Source: Sphingomonas rhizophila (GTDB lineage Bacteria > Pseudomonadota > Alphaproteobacteria > Sphingomonadales > Sphingomonadaceae). Taken from it: a DNA stretch of 64,000 nucleotides. Positions 18,177 through 27,996 of the stretch are shown in pieces. The number at the start of each line of letters is the position of its first letter. Position 1 is the stretch's first letter. A program made the position numbers and the translations under genes. The notes below the pieces were generated by a model. It searched no databases. It worked only from the letters and a program-made list of their open reading frames with translations, and was not told the origin of the DNA. The stretch is from contig NZ_CP060717.1 of the NCBI RefSeq assembly GCF_014396585.1, forward strand, positions 496,001 through 560,000. Reading direction: 5' to 3'.

Positions 18177-18545
18177 ATGCTGACCGCCAAATCCCACTTC
18201 TCGATCGGCGAGCTTTGCGACGAGTTCGCGGTGACCGCCCGTGCCCTTCGCTTCTACGAGGACGAGGGGCTGATCGCGCCCGAGCGGCGCGGCACGCAGC
18301 GGCTCTATTCGGAGCGGGACCGCGCCCGGCTGGCGTGGATCCTGCGCGGCAAGCGGGTCGGCTTCAGCCTTGCCGAGATCAAGGAACTGCTCGACCTCTA
18401 CGACGTCGGCGACGGCCGCCAGACGCAACGGCTCAAGACGATCGAGCATTGCCGCAACCGGATCGCCAACCTCGAACGGCAGAAGATCGACATCTACGCG
18501 ACCATCGATGAACTCAGCGAATTCCTCAAAGTCCTGAACGGCTAA
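18177..18545 (+). CDS. MerR family transcriptional regulator
   Basis: The 122-residue protein has an N-terminal winged helix-turn-helix ([20 protein letters not shown], then [20 protein letters not shown]), [15 protein letters not shown], and a C-terminal coiled coil. No cysteine cluster typical of metal sensors is present beyond isolated Cys. It lies 19 bp before an acyl-CoA dehydrogenase gene, as in LiuR-like regulators of branched-chain or fatty acid degradation, so an acyl-CoA-linked signal is likely. A dyad upstream suggests self-regulation. Confidence 0.88.
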   Translation: MLTAKSHFSIGELCDEFAVTARALRFYEDEGLIAPERRGTQRLYSERDRARLAWILRGKRVGFSLAEIKELLDLYDVGDGRQTQRLKTIEHCRNRIANLERQKIDIYATIDELSEFLKVLNG

Positions 18546-18564
18546 CCTTCAAGGAAGACCGACC

Positions 18565-20361
18565 ATGCCCACCTACGCAGCGCCCGTCCGCGATACGAAG
18601 TACGTCCTCGACCACGTTGTCGGCATGCAGAAATATTCGAACCTGCCGGGCTTCGCCGACGCGACCCCCGACCTGGTCGAAGCGATCCTGTCGGAAGGCG
18701 GCCGGTTCTGCGAGGAGGTGCTGCAACCGCTCAACCGCATCGGTGACGAACATGGCTGCACTCGCCATGACGACGGGTCGGTGACGACGCCGCCGGGGTT
18801 CAAGGATGCGTGGGACCAATTCGTCGCGGGTGGCTGGACGACCCTACACGCGCCGACCGAATTCGGCGGGCAGGGCCTGCCGTCGGTGCTCGCCACCGCG
18901 ATTGCCGAATATTTCGGCTCGTCCAACCACAGCTTTGAAATGTACAACGGCCTGACGCAGGGGGCGATCGCGTCGCTGCTGGTCAAGGGATCGGACGAGA
19001 TCAAGGCGACCTACGTGCCCAACATGGTCGCCGGCAAGTGGACCGGCACGATGAACCTGACGGAGCCGCATTGCGGCACCGACCTCGGCCTCATCAAGAC
19101 CAGGGCCGATCCCAATCCGGACGGCAGCTATTCGATCACCGGCACCAAGATCTTCATCTCGTCGGGCGAGCATGACCTTAGCGAGAACATCATCCACCTC
19201 GTCCTCGCCAAGATCGCCGGCGCGCCGGACAATGTGAAGGGCATCTCGCTGTTCGTCGTGCCCAAGTTCCTGGTCAACGAGGACGGTTCGCCGGGCGAGC
19301 GAAACTCGCTGGGCTGCGGGTCGATCGAGCACAAGATGGGTATCCACGGCAATTCGACGTGCGTCATGAACTATGACGGCGCGAAGGGCTGGCTGGTCGG
19401 CGAGCCGGAAAAGGGCCTCGCCGCCATGTTCATCATGATGAACGCGGCGCGGCTCGGCGTCGGCCTGCAGGGCCTGGCGCAGGGCGAGGTCGCCTACCAG
19501 AACGCGGTTGCCTACGCGAAGGACCGCCGCCAGGGCCGGGCGTTGAAGCCCGACGACCGCGATCCAAACGCCAAGGCTGACAATCTGTTCGTCCACCCCG
19601 ACGTCCGCCGCATGCTGATGGAAGGCAAGGCGTTCAACGAAGGCGCGCGCGCGTTCATCCTGTGGGGCGCGCTCCAGGTCGACCTGGCGCGCAAGGCGCA
19701 GACCGAGGAGGAGCGGCTGGCGGCCGACGACCTCATCTCGCTGCTGACCCCGGTCATCAAGGGCTACCTCACCGATCGCGGGTTCGAGGTCGCGGTCAAC
19801 GCCCAACAGGTGTTTGGCGGCCACGGCTACATTCGCGAATGGGGCATGGACCAGTTCGTCCGCGACGCCCGCATCGCCCAGATCTACGAAGGCACCAACG
19901 GTGTGCAGGCGATGGACCTCGTCGGCCGCAAGCTGGCCAAGGACGGCGGGCGCGGCGTTCGCGCCTTCTTCGACGCCGTCACCACGGACATCGCCGCGGC
20001 GCGGGCCGCGGGCGATCCGGCCGGGGTCGCCGGGCCGCTCGAAAAGGCGCTCCAGCACCTGCAGGCGTCGACGATGTGGCTTGCCCAGAACGGCATGGCC
20101 GATCCCAACAACGCCGGCGCGGGCGCCTACGCCTATATGCAGCTGATGGGGCTCACCAGTCTCGGCTGGATGTGGCTCAAGATGGCGATGGTGTCGGACC
20201 GGCTGAAGGATGAGGCTGGCGAGGACCGCAAGTTCCACGAGAATAAGCTGGCGACCGCCCGCTATTTCGCGGAGCGCGAGCTGGTCAGCGCCGGCGCGCT
20301 GCGCAGCAAGGTCGAAGCCGGGGCGGGCTCGCTGATGGCGCTGGCCGAAGCCGACTTCTGA
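18565..20361 (+). CDS. Acyl-CoA dehydrogenase (DmdC/FadE-like, long form)
   Basis: The 598-residue flavoenzyme is of the long acyl-CoA dehydrogenase class with a C-terminal extension. Residues 1-50 contain [15 protein letters not shown], typical of the 3-methylmercaptopropionyl-CoA dehydrogenase (DmdC) subgroup. The FAD/substrate segments are [17 protein letters not shown] and FISSGEH. The catalytic Glu lies in [19 protein letters not shown]. It introduces a trans-2 double bond into an acyl-CoA; the chain specificity is not visible. AAGGAAG precedes the ATG. It is probably cotranscribed with and controlled by the MerR regulator. Confidence 0.92.
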   Translation: MPTYAAPVRDTKYVLDHVVGMQKYSNLPGFADATPDLVEAILSEGGRFCEEVLQPLNRIGDEHGCTRHDDGSVTTPPGFKDAWDQFVAGGWTTLHAPTEFGGQGLPSVLATAIAEYFGSSNHSFEMYNGLTQGAIASLLVKGSDEIKATYVPNMVAGKWTGTMNLTEPHCGTDLGLIKTRADPNPDGSYSITGTKIFISSGEHDLSENIIHLVLAKIAGAPDNVKGISLFVVPKFLVNEDGSPGERNSLGCGSIEHKMGIHGNSTCVMNYDGAKGWLVGEPEKGLAAMFIMMNAARLGVGLQGLAQGEVAYQNAVAYAKDRRQGRALKPDDRDPNAKADNLFVHPDVRRMLMEGKAFNEGARAFILWGALQVDLARKAQTEEERLAADDLISLLTPVIKGYLTDRGFEVAVNAQQVFGGHGYIREWGMDQFVRDARIAQIYEGTNGVQAMDLVGRKLAKDGGRGVRAFFDAVTTDIAAARAAGDPAGVAGPLEKALQHLQASTMWLAQNGMADPNNAGAGAYAYMQLMGLTSLGWMWLKMAMVSDRLKDEAGEDRKFHENKLATARYFAERELVSAGALRSKVEAGAGSLMALAEADF

Positions 20362-20368
20362 TCGAAGC

Positions 20369-23080
20369 CTAGCTCGCCTTCACTTCGGGCGGTGGCGACA
20401 GGTACCAAGGCGTCATTACCGAAGGGCTGGCCCTGCGCTCGACCTTGGGCGCCAGGCGGCCGAGGTCGAACTGCTCCGTGAACTGCAGTCCGAACTTGCC
20501 GGACTGCGCCCAGCGCACGGTGCCGATGACCGGGCCGACGCCGACGATGTCGATCGTCATCGTTTCGCCCGGCGTGACGACCTGGTCGCATTCGGCCAGG
20601 GCGCCCATCGACGAAATGTTGCGCAGGCGGATTTCCTTGGTCTCGCCGCCGATCGAGGCGATCGCCCGGCGCATCAGCCGCTGGCGCGGCGCACGAACGC
20701 AGGAATAGCCGTCGGCCTCGACCCGCATCGAATTGGCCATGGTCCGCGCCTGGTCCGACGGCGCCGGCTTGCCGAAGATATAGCCCTGGACCTGGCTGAC
20801 GCCGAGGTCGCGGATCAGCGCGAGATCGTCGTGCGTCTCCACGCCCTCGGCGGTGGTATCCATGCCAAGGCTTTCGGCAAGGGTGACGATGGCGCGGATG
20901 ATGGCGGTGTTGCGGTGCGCGGTCGAGGCGGCGCCGCGAACGAAGCTCTGGTCGATCTTGATCTTGTCGAACGGCGCCTTTTTCAAATAGCCGAGCGAGG
21001 AATATCCGGTGCCGAAGTCGTCGAGCGCCAGGCGAACTCCCAGTGATTTGAGGCGGGCGAACGTATCGTCGGTGGCGTCGCTGTCGGCCAGGAACACGCC
21101 TTCGGTGATCTCCAGCTCCAGCCGGTTGGCGCGTATCTTGTGCTCCGCCAGCGCGGCGCCGACGACGTCGACGATCGCCGGATCGTTGAACTGGATCGGT
21201 GACAGGTTGACGGCGATGCGTACGCTGTCCGGCCAGTTCGCGGCCTCGGCCATTGCCTGGTTGAGCACGAATTCGCCGATCTTGGCGATCATCCCGCACT
21301 CTTCCGCCAGCGCAATGAAGCGGTCGGGCGACACGGGACCCCGGGTCGGGTGGTTCCACCGGACCAGCGCTTCGAACCCGGAGATTTCTTCGCCCGCGGT
21401 GCGCACGATCGGCTGGTAGGCGACCCACATCTCCCCGCGGTCGAGCGCCTGGCGGAGGTCGTTTTCCAGCACCTGCCGGTCCGACGCCTCGCTGTGCATC
21501 GACGCTTCGTAGAACATGTGCTTGCCGCGCCCGGCGGCCTTGGCGGCATAGAGCGCAAGGTCGGCGTTGCGGATCAGGCTGTCGGCGCAGCTGCGTTCCG
21601 GGTCGCCGATGGCGATGCCGATCGACGCGCCGATCGTCACCCGGTGCCCTTCGATGATGTAGGGGCGCGAGACATGGTCGATCATGGTCCGCGCCAGGCT
21701 TTCCAGCAGGCCGGTCTCGACCGCACCCGGAAGCACCGCCTTGAACTCGTCACCGCCGAGGCGTCCGACCTGGCCATGGTCGCCCATCACGCTGGTCAGG
21801 CGCTGCGCGACCTGGCGAAGGAGCGCGTCGCCGATGGGGTGGCCGAGCGTGTCGTTGACGTTCTTGAACCGATCGAGGTCGATCAGGAACAGGGTGCAGC
21901 CCTTGCGGCGGCTGGCGGCGTTGCGCAGCGCCTCGTCGAGGGTCTGGCGCATCAGCGCGCGGTTGGGCAGGCCGGTGAGCGAGTCAAAGCGGGCAAGGCG
22001 GGTGATTTCCTGTTCCGACCGGCGCTGTTCGGTAAGGTCGGTGCCGATGCCGCGAAAACCGAGGAAGCGGCCACGCTCGTCGAACACCGGGTTGCCCGAC
22101 AGCGACCAGTGCACGTCCTCGGTGCTGGCGGCGCGCACGACGACATCGCTGAACGGGAAGCGCGCCGACAGATGGAAGCCGAGCGTGCGCTCCTCGCGCA
22201 TGATGTCGCCGGGGGTGGTGTCGACCGACAGAAGGTCGGTGAACTGGCGGCCCAGCAGGGCATCGGGTTCGCAATGGAAATCGTCAGCCAGCTGCTGCGA
22301 CACGTAAGACAGTGTGCCCTGGTAATTGGTTTCCCAGAACCAGCCGCGGCCGCTGTTCTCGAACTCGTTGACGAAATGGAGCGCCTTGTGCGCCTCGTAG
22401 TCGAGCTTCAGCCGGGCGCGCGCGGTGGCGATCATCGTGCTGGAACTGGCCGCGCTGAACACGACGACGATCAGCGCCAGAAAGGCGATGCCGGCGGTGA
22501 AGGTGGGGTCGTTGCTGAACAGTGCGGAGCCGACCGTGCCGACGATCGCGCTGACGATCGCCAGCGGCGGCGATTCGATCGCCACCACCGCGCAGGCGGT
22601 AACCGAAGTGCCGATCACCAGCGACAGCAGCGGGCCGTCGCTCATCGCCGGGATCCACGATGCGATATGTCCGAAGAAGGTCATCATCGCCGACCCGAAC
22701 CCGACCAGCGTGCACAGCGCCAGCGTCACCGTCCGCGAGGACAGCCGGAAGCGGGTGCGGGCCTGGAGCAGGACGAACGCCAAGATATCGGAGGCAATCG
22801 CCAGGCCGATGGCGGCCAGCAGGAAGCCTGGATTGATTGGCCCGAAATTGCCGTGGCTGTGAAGGTAAACCACCGCACCGCACACCAAGTGCGCGACGGC
22901 CAACAAGAGGGGGACATGCATCAGCTGCGCAGCGCGCTGCGCAGCGATCGTCTCGCTTTCCTCGTTTTCCGGGGCGCGGATGTCGAAGAACAGGGCTTCG
23001 GCGAACTGGCTCGGCCGATCCGCCGCCTCGTTCGTCACCCCCGCGAATCGCGATCGCCTTGCTCTTTCCAATCCGGACAT
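20369..23080 (-). CDS. Membrane PAS-GGDEF-EAL-PilZ cyclic-di-GMP protein
   Basis: The 903-residue protein has five or six membrane segments (about residues 54-215), then a PAS domain (about 240-355, WFWETNYQGTLSYVSQQLAD). A GGDEF domain (about 365-525, FDSLTGLPNRALMR and GRLGGDEFKAVLP) and an EAL domain (about 545-785, GFEALVRWNHP, EITEGVF, LDDFGTGYSSLGYL, DQSFV) follow, and a C-terminal PilZ-like domain (about 800-885, RQRLMRRA and LRNISSMGALAE). Both enzymatic signatures look intact, so it could make and break c-di-GMP. PilZ would sense the product. It converges with the acyl-CoA dehydrogenase gene. Confidence 0.92.
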   Translation of the reverse strand: MSGLERARRSRFAGVTNEAADRPSQFAEALFFDIRAPENEESETIAAQRAAQLMHVPLLLAVAHLVCGAVVYLHSHGNFGPINPGFLLAAIGLAIASDILAFVLLQARTRFRLSSRTVTLALCTLVGFGSAMMTFFGHIASWIPAMSDGPLLSLVIGTSVTACAVVAIESPPLAIVSAIVGTVGSALFSNDPTFTAGIAFLALIVVVFSAASSSTMIATARARLKLDYEAHKALHFVNEFENSGRGWFWETNYQGTLSYVSQQLADDFHCEPDALLGRQFTDLLSVDTTPGDIMREERTLGFHLSARFPFSDVVVRAASTEDVHWSLSGNPVFDERGRFLGFRGIGTDLTEQRRSEQEITRLARFDSLTGLPNRALMRQTLDEALRNAASRRKGCTLFLIDLDRFKNVNDTLGHPIGDALLRQVAQRLTSVMGDHGQVGRLGGDEFKAVLPGAVETGLLESLARTMIDHVSRPYIIEGHRVTIGASIGIAIGDPERSCADSLIRNADLALYAAKAAGRGKHMFYEASMHSEASDRQVLENDLRQALDRGEMWVAYQPIVRTAGEEISGFEALVRWNHPTRGPVSPDRFIALAEECGMIAKIGEFVLNQAMAEAANWPDSVRIAVNLSPIQFNDPAIVDVVGAALAEHKIRANRLELEITEGVFLADSDATDDTFARLKSLGVRLALDDFGTGYSSLGYLKKAPFDKIKIDQSFVRGAASTAHRNTAIIRAIVTLAESLGMDTTAEGVETHDDLALIRDLGVSQVQGYIFGKPAPSDQARTMANSMRVEADGYSCVRAPRQRLMRRAIASIGGETKEIRLRNISSMGALAECDQVVTPGETMTIDIVGVGPVIGTVRWAQSGKFGLQFTEQFDLGRLAPKVERRASPSVMTPWYLSPPPEVKAS

Positions 23081-23140
23081 GGGGGAACGATTAAACGGAA
23101 AGGTTTAACACATCCCTCACAGTGGCCGGTATGCCGGAAG

Positions 23141-24067
23141 TTAACCTTCCTCGGGCAAGAAGTCCGCTACGGAGAGGTAACGCTCGCCAGTATCGTAATT
23201 GAAGCCGAGGATTTTGGCGCCGGCGCCGAGTTCCGGTAACTTTTGATTAATCGCCGAAAGCGTCGCCCCGGACGAAATGCCGACGAGCACGCCTTCCTCG
23301 CGCGCGGCGCGTCGCGCCATCTCCTTGGCGTCGTCGGGCGCGACCTGGATCACGCCGTCCAGCAGGCCGACGTCGAGGTTCTTGGGGATGAAGCCGGCGC
23401 CGATGCCCTGGATCGGGTGCGGCGCGGGTTCGCCGCCGGAAATGACCGGCGACAGGGTCGGTTCGACCGCGAACACCTTGAGGTTGGGCCAGGCCTTTTT
23501 CAGCACCTGGGCGCAGGCGGTAATGTGGCCGCCGGTGCCGACGCCGGTGATCAGCGCGTCGAACGGCGCATCGGCGAAGTCCTTCAGGATTTCCTGCGCC
23601 GTGGTGCGGACGTGGACGTCGATGTTGGCCGGATTGTCGAATTGCTGCGGCATCCACGCGCCGGGTGTGGAGGCGAGGATTTCCTCGGCGCGGGCGATGG
23701 CGCCCTTCATGCCGTTGGCCCGCGGGGTCAGGTCGAAGGTCGCGCCATAGGCCAGCATCAGCCGGCGTCGTTCGATCGACATGCTGTCGGGCATGACCAG
23801 GATCAGCTTGTAGCCCTTGACCGCCGCGACCATCGCCAGGCCGACGCCGGTGTTGCCGCTGGTCGGCTCGACGATCGTCCCGCCGGGTTTCAGCTTGCCC
23901 GATTTCTCGGCGTCCTCGATCATCGACAGGGCGATGCGGTCCTTGATCGACCCGCCGGGGTTGGACCGTTCGGACTTGATCCAGACCTCGGCCTGGTCGC
24001 CGAACAGGCGATTGACGCGGATCGTCGGCGTATTGCCGATGGTATCGAGGATGGTGTCAGCCCTCAT
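23141..24067 (-). CDS. cysK: Cysteine synthase A (O-acetylserine sulfhydrylase)
   Basis: The 308-residue PLP enzyme has [16 protein letters not shown] (Schiff-base Lys), the substrate loop [13 protein letters not shown], the phosphate loop [10 protein letters not shown] and C-terminal [11 protein letters not shown] (Ser for pyridine N). It makes cysteine from O-acetylserine and sulfide in the cytoplasm. ATG 24067 overlaps the stop of the MFS gene by 4 bp (ATGA), so the two are coupled on the minus strand. Confidence 0.95.
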   Translation of the reverse strand: MRADTILDTIGNTPTIRVNRLFGDQAEVWIKSERSNPGGSIKDRIALSMIEDAEKSGKLKPGGTIVEPTSGNTGVGLAMVAAVKGYKLILVMPDSMSIERRRLMLAYGATFDLTPRANGMKGAIARAEEILASTPGAWMPQQFDNPANIDVHVRTTAQEILKDFADAPFDALITGVGTGGHITACAQVLKKAWPNLKVFAVEPTLSPVISGGEPAPHPIQGIGAGFIPKNLDVGLLDGVIQVAPDDAKEMARRAAREEGVLVGISSGATLSAINQKLPELGAGAKILGFNYDTGERYLSVADFLPEEG

Positions 24068-25341
24068 GTCGCATTCTCCATCTGGGGTCGGCCCGGTACA
24101 TCGGGAGGGTCAAAGGTTCGCGCAAGCCTGAGTTCCGGAAATTTCCACGCCCACAGGCCGACGACAAGCATCGCGCCCACCCCGCCGGCGATAACCGCGA
24201 CGACCGGCCCGATCAGCGCGGCGAGGAACCCGCTTTCGGCCTCGCCAAGCTCGTTCGACGCGGAAATGAACAGCGAACTGACCGCCCCGACCCGGCCGCG
24301 CATCGCGTCGGGGGTATGAAGCTGGATCAGCGACTGGCGGACATAGACCGAGAGCATGTCGGCTGCGCCGAGCAGTGCCAGGCAGGCCAGGCTGAGCGGC
24401 ATCCAGCGCGACAGGCCGAACACGACCGTCGCCGCGCCGAACACGCCGACCGCGACCAGCATCTTGGCGCCGACATTGGTTTTCAACGGCCGGAACGCGA
24501 ACAGCAGCGCGGTCAGCGTCGCCCCGACGGCCGGCGCGGCGCGCAGGTGGCCAAGCCCCTCCGGACCGGCGTGGAGAACATCGCGGGCGAACACCGGCAA
24601 CATCGCCGTCGCCCCGCCCAGCAGCACCGCGAACAGGTCCAGGCTGATCGCGCCCAGCACCAGCCGGTTGCGGCGGACGTAGCGGATGCCCTCCGCCAAC
24701 TGTGTCGCGAACGGCGGCCTTTCCTCCGGCCGTTCGGGCATGGCGATCGGGCCGATGGTCAACAGGGCGATCAGCGACAGCGCGAACAGGCCCGCGCTGA
24801 CCGCATAGGGCGCGAGCGGCGAGGCGGCGTAGAGGTAACCGCCGAGCGCCGGCCCGGCGATGCTGCCGGCCTGCCAGGCGATGGCCGACAGGGCGATGGC
24901 GTTGGGCAGGATGGCGCGCGGCACCAGGTTAGGCGCCAGCGCGCCGAGCGAGGGACCGGCGAAGGCGCGGGCCACACCGAGTAGCGCGGCGATGCCATAT
25001 AGCGGCACCAGGCTGCGGCTGCCGGTCGCGGCGAAATAGGCGAGGGTCGCGGCGCAGACCAATTCCAGCGCGACCGCCGCCCGCGCTACCCAGCGCCGGT
25101 CGACATGGTCGGCGGTCCAGCCGCTGACCGGGGTCAGCACGAACAGCGGCACGAACTGGACGACGCCGATGATGCCGAGACGGAGTGCCGCCGCCTTTAG
25201 GTCCATCGTGTCGCGGGCGATGTCGTACACTTGCCACCCGATGACGATGACCATCGCCATCTGCGCCACCGTCGCCGCCAGCCGCGCCACGAAATAGGCC
25301 CGGAAATCGGCGATCCTCAGCGGCTCGGGCAGGATGCTCAT
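24064..25341 (-). CDS. MFS transporter (EntS/MFS_3-like)
   Basis: The 425-residue membrane protein has about 12 hydrophobic segments. It starts [20 protein letters not shown] and carries the MFS loop [14 protein letters not shown] between helices 2 and 3 and its relic [14 protein letters not shown] between 8 and 9, as in the enterobactin-exporter-like group. It is probably a drug or metabolite exporter; coupling to cysK might hint at cysteine-related export, but this is speculation. ATG 25341 is preferred over an earlier start because family similarity begins there. Confidence 0.88.
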   Translation of the reverse strand: MSILPEPLRIADFRAYFVARLAATVAQMAMVIVIGWQVYDIARDTMDLKAAALRLGIIGVVQFVPLFVLTPVSGWTADHVDRRWVARAAVALELVCAATLAYFAATGSRSLVPLYGIAALLGVARAFAGPSLGALAPNLVPRAILPNAIALSAIAWQAGSIAGPALGGYLYAASPLAPYAVSAGLFALSLIALLTIGPIAMPERPEERPPFATQLAEGIRYVRRNRLVLGAISLDLFAVLLGGATAMLPVFARDVLHAGPEGLGHLRAAPAVGATLTALLFAFRPLKTNVGAKMLVAVGVFGAATVVFGLSRWMPLSLACLALLGAADMLSVYVRQSLIQLHTPDAMRGRVGAVSSLFISASNELGEAESGFLAALIGPVVAVIAGGVGAMLVVGLWAWKFPELRLARTFDPPDVPGRPQMENAT

Positions 25342-25431
25342 CCCTCGCGGCGTAGACGACCATGCTGCACCGCGCAATCAAGGCCCCACATCGCCCTTGC
25401 GTTCCCGCTTCGTTCCGATATCGTCGCGTCC

Positions 25432-26799
25432 ATGGCGAAAGCGAAGAAGGTCTATGTCTGTCAGGCGTGCGGCTCCTCCAGCCACCGCTGGCAGGGGCAA
25501 TGCGACGATTGCAGCGAGTGGAATACGCTGGTCGAGGAAGTGCCCGTCGGCGCAACCGTCTTCGCCGCGCGGCATGATTTGCAGGGCGGCGGCCGCGCGA
25601 TCGAACTGGTCGGGCTCGACGCCGAGGTCGCGCTTCCGGAACGCATCCAGTCGGGCATTGCCGAATTCGACCGCGCGGTCGGCGGCGGCATCGTCGCCGG
25701 ATCCGCCATGCTGGTCGGCGGCGATCCCGGCATCGGCAAGTCGACCCTGCTGCTGCAGGTCGCGGCGAAGATCGCGGGGCAGGGGCGGCCGGTGGTCTAT
25801 GTCTCGGGCGAGGAAGCGGCCGACCAGGTGCGGCTGCGCGCGCTTCGCCTCGGGCTTGGCCGATCGCCGGTACGGTTGGCGGCGGCGACCAGCGTTCGCG
25901 ACATCCTGACCACCGTCGGCAGCGCCGAACCGCCCGCGTTGCTGGTGATCGACAGCATCCAGACGATGCACAGCGACCTGATCGAAGGCGCGCCGGGGAC
26001 GGTCAGCCAGGTGCGCGCCTCGGCGCAGGAATTGATCCGCTTCGCCAAGGAACGCGGCACCGCGGTCATCCTGGTCGGCCATGTCACCAAGGATGGCACC
26101 ATCGCCGGCCCGCGCGTGCTGGAACATATGGTCGATGCGGTGCTCGGCTTCGAAGGCGACCGCAGCCACCAGTACCGAATCCTCCGCGCCGCCAAGAACC
26201 GCTTCGGCGGCACCGACGAGATCGGCGTGTTCGCGATGGAGGGCGCCGGCCTGGCCGAAGTGCCCAACCCGTCGGCGCTGTTCCTGACCAACCGCGGGGC
26301 GCCGGTCAGCGGCACCAGCGTCTTCCCGGCGCTGGAGGGCACGCGGCCGCTGCTGCTCGAAATCCAGGCATTGGTCGTGCGGCTGGCCAGCGGGGCGACC
26401 CCGCGCCGCTCGGCGGTCGGCTGGGACAGCGGCCGCCTGGCGATGATCCTCGCCGTGCTGGAGGCGCGCTGCAACCTGAGCTTTGCTACCGCCGAAGTGT
26501 ATCTCAATGTCGCCGGCGGCTACCGCCTCGCCGACCCAGGGGCCGACCTCGCCGTCGCCGCCGCGCTGGTCTCGGCCTTGAGCGAACGCCCGATCCCCGA
26601 CGGCACGGTGGTGATGGGGGAAATCGCCCTGTCCGGCGAAGTCCGCCCGATCGCCCACAGCGCGCTCCGCCTCAAGGAAGCGGCCAAGCTTGGCTTTGAA
26701 TCCGGCTGGGCCCCTTCAGGCGCCGATGGTCCGAGCGGCCTGTCGATCAGCCACTTCCCCCACCTCCGCGACCTCGTCGACCGGATTTTGGGGCGGTAG
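25432..26799 (+). CDS. radA: DNA repair protein RadA
   Basis: The 455-residue protein has the N-terminal zinc finger (CQACGSSSHRWQGQCDDC), the RecA-like core with Walker A GGDPGIGKSTLLLQ and Walker B LLVIDSIQTMHS, the RadA-specific KNRFGGTDE motif, and a C-terminal Lon-protease-like domain (about 290-455, LNVAGGYRLADPGADLA). RadA (Sms) is a branch-migrating helicase in recombinational repair. It is divergent from the MFS/cysK pair with a 90-bp gap. Confidence 0.95.
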   Translation: MAKAKKVYVCQACGSSSHRWQGQCDDCSEWNTLVEEVPVGATVFAARHDLQGGGRAIELVGLDAEVALPERIQSGIAEFDRAVGGGIVAGSAMLVGGDPGIGKSTLLLQVAAKIAGQGRPVVYVSGEEAADQVRLRALRLGLGRSPVRLAAATSVRDILTTVGSAEPPALLVIDSIQTMHSDLIEGAPGTVSQVRASAQELIRFAKERGTAVILVGHVTKDGTIAGPRVLEHMVDAVLGFEGDRSHQYRILRAAKNRFGGTDEIGVFAMEGAGLAEVPNPSALFLTNRGAPVSGTSVFPALEGTRPLLLEIQALVVRLASGATPRRSAVGWDSGRLAMILAVLEARCNLSFATAEVYLNVAGGYRLADPGADLAVAAALVSALSERPIPDGTVVMGEIALSGEVRPIAHSALRLKEAAKLGFESGWAPSGADGPSGLSISHFPHLRDLVDRILGR

Positions 26800-26813
26800 C
26801 CAGGGCAGTCACC

Positions 26814-26838
26814 GGAACTTCGCCACTAGTGACGGGTT
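26814..26838 (+). promoter_or_regulatory. EcfG-like general stress promoter for the response regulator
   Basis: GGAAC (26814-26818), 16 bases, then GGTT (26835-26838). The alphaproteobacterial EcfG consensus is GGAAC with a spacing of 16-17 and CGTT, so 8 of 9 conserved bases match. It lies about 80 bases upstream of the response regulator. Confidence 0.35.
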
Positions 26839-26919
26839 TCCTTGATCGTGGAGCAGGCTCCTGAGCTGCGAGACCGGTCGCCCTCGCCACGAAGTGACCG
26901 CCTAGGGCGCAGCTCCCAA

Positions 26920-27282
26920 ATGCCAAATCGATCAGTCGTCCTTTTGGTGGAGGACGAGTCCTTCATTCGTTTATCGACTGCGGATGAGTTGCAGCAGGCT
27001 GGTTTTGTCGTTTTGGAAGCGGATTCCGCCAGCGAAGCAATCCGAATTCTTGAGCAGCGACACGACATATGCATCGTCTTTACCGACGTGCACTTGGAAG
27101 ATTCGATGGACGGCCTCGAACTCCTTCGCTTCGTCGCTAGCCGCTGGCCACCGATCCGCCTGTTCGCGACATCGGGAGCGGCCGCAGTTACGGATTCCGA
27201 ATTGCCGAGTGGCGCGAAGTTTTTTCCGAAGCCGTACGATCGCGCCTCGTTAGTGAGCGCCTTTCAAAATGCCCTGCGATGA
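26920..27282 (+). CDS. Single-domain response regulator
   Basis: From ATG 26920 the 120-residue protein is a lone receiver domain: VVLLVEDESFIR (acidic pocket), the phospho-Asp in IVFTDVHLEDSMDG, TSG (Thr switch residue) and KFFPKPYD (invariant Lys). There is no output domain. Such proteins in alphaproteobacteria often relay signals to or from HWE kinases; a large HWE kinase is encoded 1.3 kb downstream on the other strand. The longer in-frame upstream start is less likely because the receiver fold begins here. An EcfG-like promoter precedes it. Confidence 0.9.
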   Translation: MPNRSVVLLVEDESFIRLSTADELQQAGFVVLEADSASEAIRILEQRHDICIVFTDVHLEDSMDGLELLRFVASRWPPIRLFATSGAAAVTDSELPSGAKFFPKPYDRASLVSAFQNALR

Positions 27283-27294
27283 AGAAGGCTTTCT

Positions 27295-27492
27295 TCAATC
27301 TTGAGATGATTGCGAGGCCTTAACTCTCTCGGTTTCTTGTCGCGCAAGGTCCGTCCTGCGCGCACGGTTTGCCATCGCCTCCCAAGCCATCTGAGCGCGC
27401 CGGCAACGATCCCGAACATTATCCAGCGTCGCAGCATCACCCTCCGCGATGGCTTGGGCCGCCCGTGCAAGGTAGAAGTCGAGTTGTGACAA
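27295..27492 (-). CDS. Small hypothetical protein (65 aa)
   Basis: A 65-residue, fully helical, charged protein: SQLDFYLARAAQAIAEGDAA, then LDNVRDRCRRAQMAWEAMAN and an Arg/Glu-rich end. The pattern (FYxARAA followed by LxNVRxRCxRAxxAW) matches a family of short stress-region proteins of alphaproteobacteria as I recall them. Function is unknown. It ends 12 bp from the response regulator, convergently. Confidence 0.7.
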   Translation of the reverse strand: MSQLDFYLARAAQAIAEGDAATLDNVRDRCRRAQMAWEAMANRARRTDLARQETERVKASQSSQD

Positions 27493-27514
27493 AGTGTTTC
27501 TCCATCGATGAGGT

Positions 27515-27545
27515 TTCTCCCGCCGCGGAAGGCGCGGCGGGAGAA
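27515..27545 (-). terminator. GC-rich inverted repeat after the cold-shock gene
   Basis: TTCTCCCGCCGCG and CGCGGCGGGAGAA form a perfect 13-bp stem with a 5-base loop, directly past the csp stop on the minus strand. There is no real U-tract, so it may be an mRNA-stabilising hairpin rather than a strong terminator. Confidence 0.55.
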
Positions 27546-27549
27546 GAAT

Positions 27550-27756
27550 TCATGCTGACTGGAGGCGCACCGCGCTCATCTTGCCACGACGGTCCTGCTC
27601 AAGCTCGTACGACACGCGCTGATCACGATCGAGCGTTTGCATCCCTGCGGCCTCGACCGCAGAAATATGCACGAACGCATCGCCCGTGCCGTCTTCCGGC
27701 TGGATAAAGCCATAGCCCTTGTCGGCGTTGAAAAATTTTACGGTGCCAATCGGCAT
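27550..27756 (-). CDS. Cold-shock domain protein (CspA family)
   Basis: The 68-residue protein has the RNP1 motif KGYGFIQPE and RNP2 DAFVHISAV, with GTVKFFNADKGYGF at the N-terminus; these are the single-stranded nucleic-acid-binding motifs of cold-shock proteins. It probably acts as an RNA chaperone. AAGGGAAC precedes the ATG. The 240 bases upstream, to 27996, contain no other gene and presumably hold its promoter and leader. Confidence 0.95.
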   Translation of the reverse strand: MPIGTVKFFNADKGYGFIQPEDGTGDAFVHISAVEAAGMQTLDRDQRVSYELEQDRRGKMSAVRLQSA

Positions 27757-27996
27757 AGTTGTTCCCTTTTCTTACGAAAGCCGACTGTCGGCTCTCCCAT
27801 GCCAGGAGCTGCGAAGAGAAGGAAAGAGGGCCGCAAAGCGCCAGAGACCGTCAAATGCGACTAGAAGCAGGTGCAAGGTAGGGGAATACGGCCGAAAGCG
27901 CAAACTGACGGAGGTCCAACGCCCGGTTCGGGTCGAACGCGGACGCGGTCGGACCTTCCTTCGCTTGCAGTGGCGTCGCGTGCGGACGCCCGCCTT

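Noticed and set aside
21350..23239. A long plus-strand frame opposite the GGDEF/EAL gene
   Set aside because: A composition shadow (Arg/Gln/Ala-rich) without any domain; the minus-strand protein has clear motifs.
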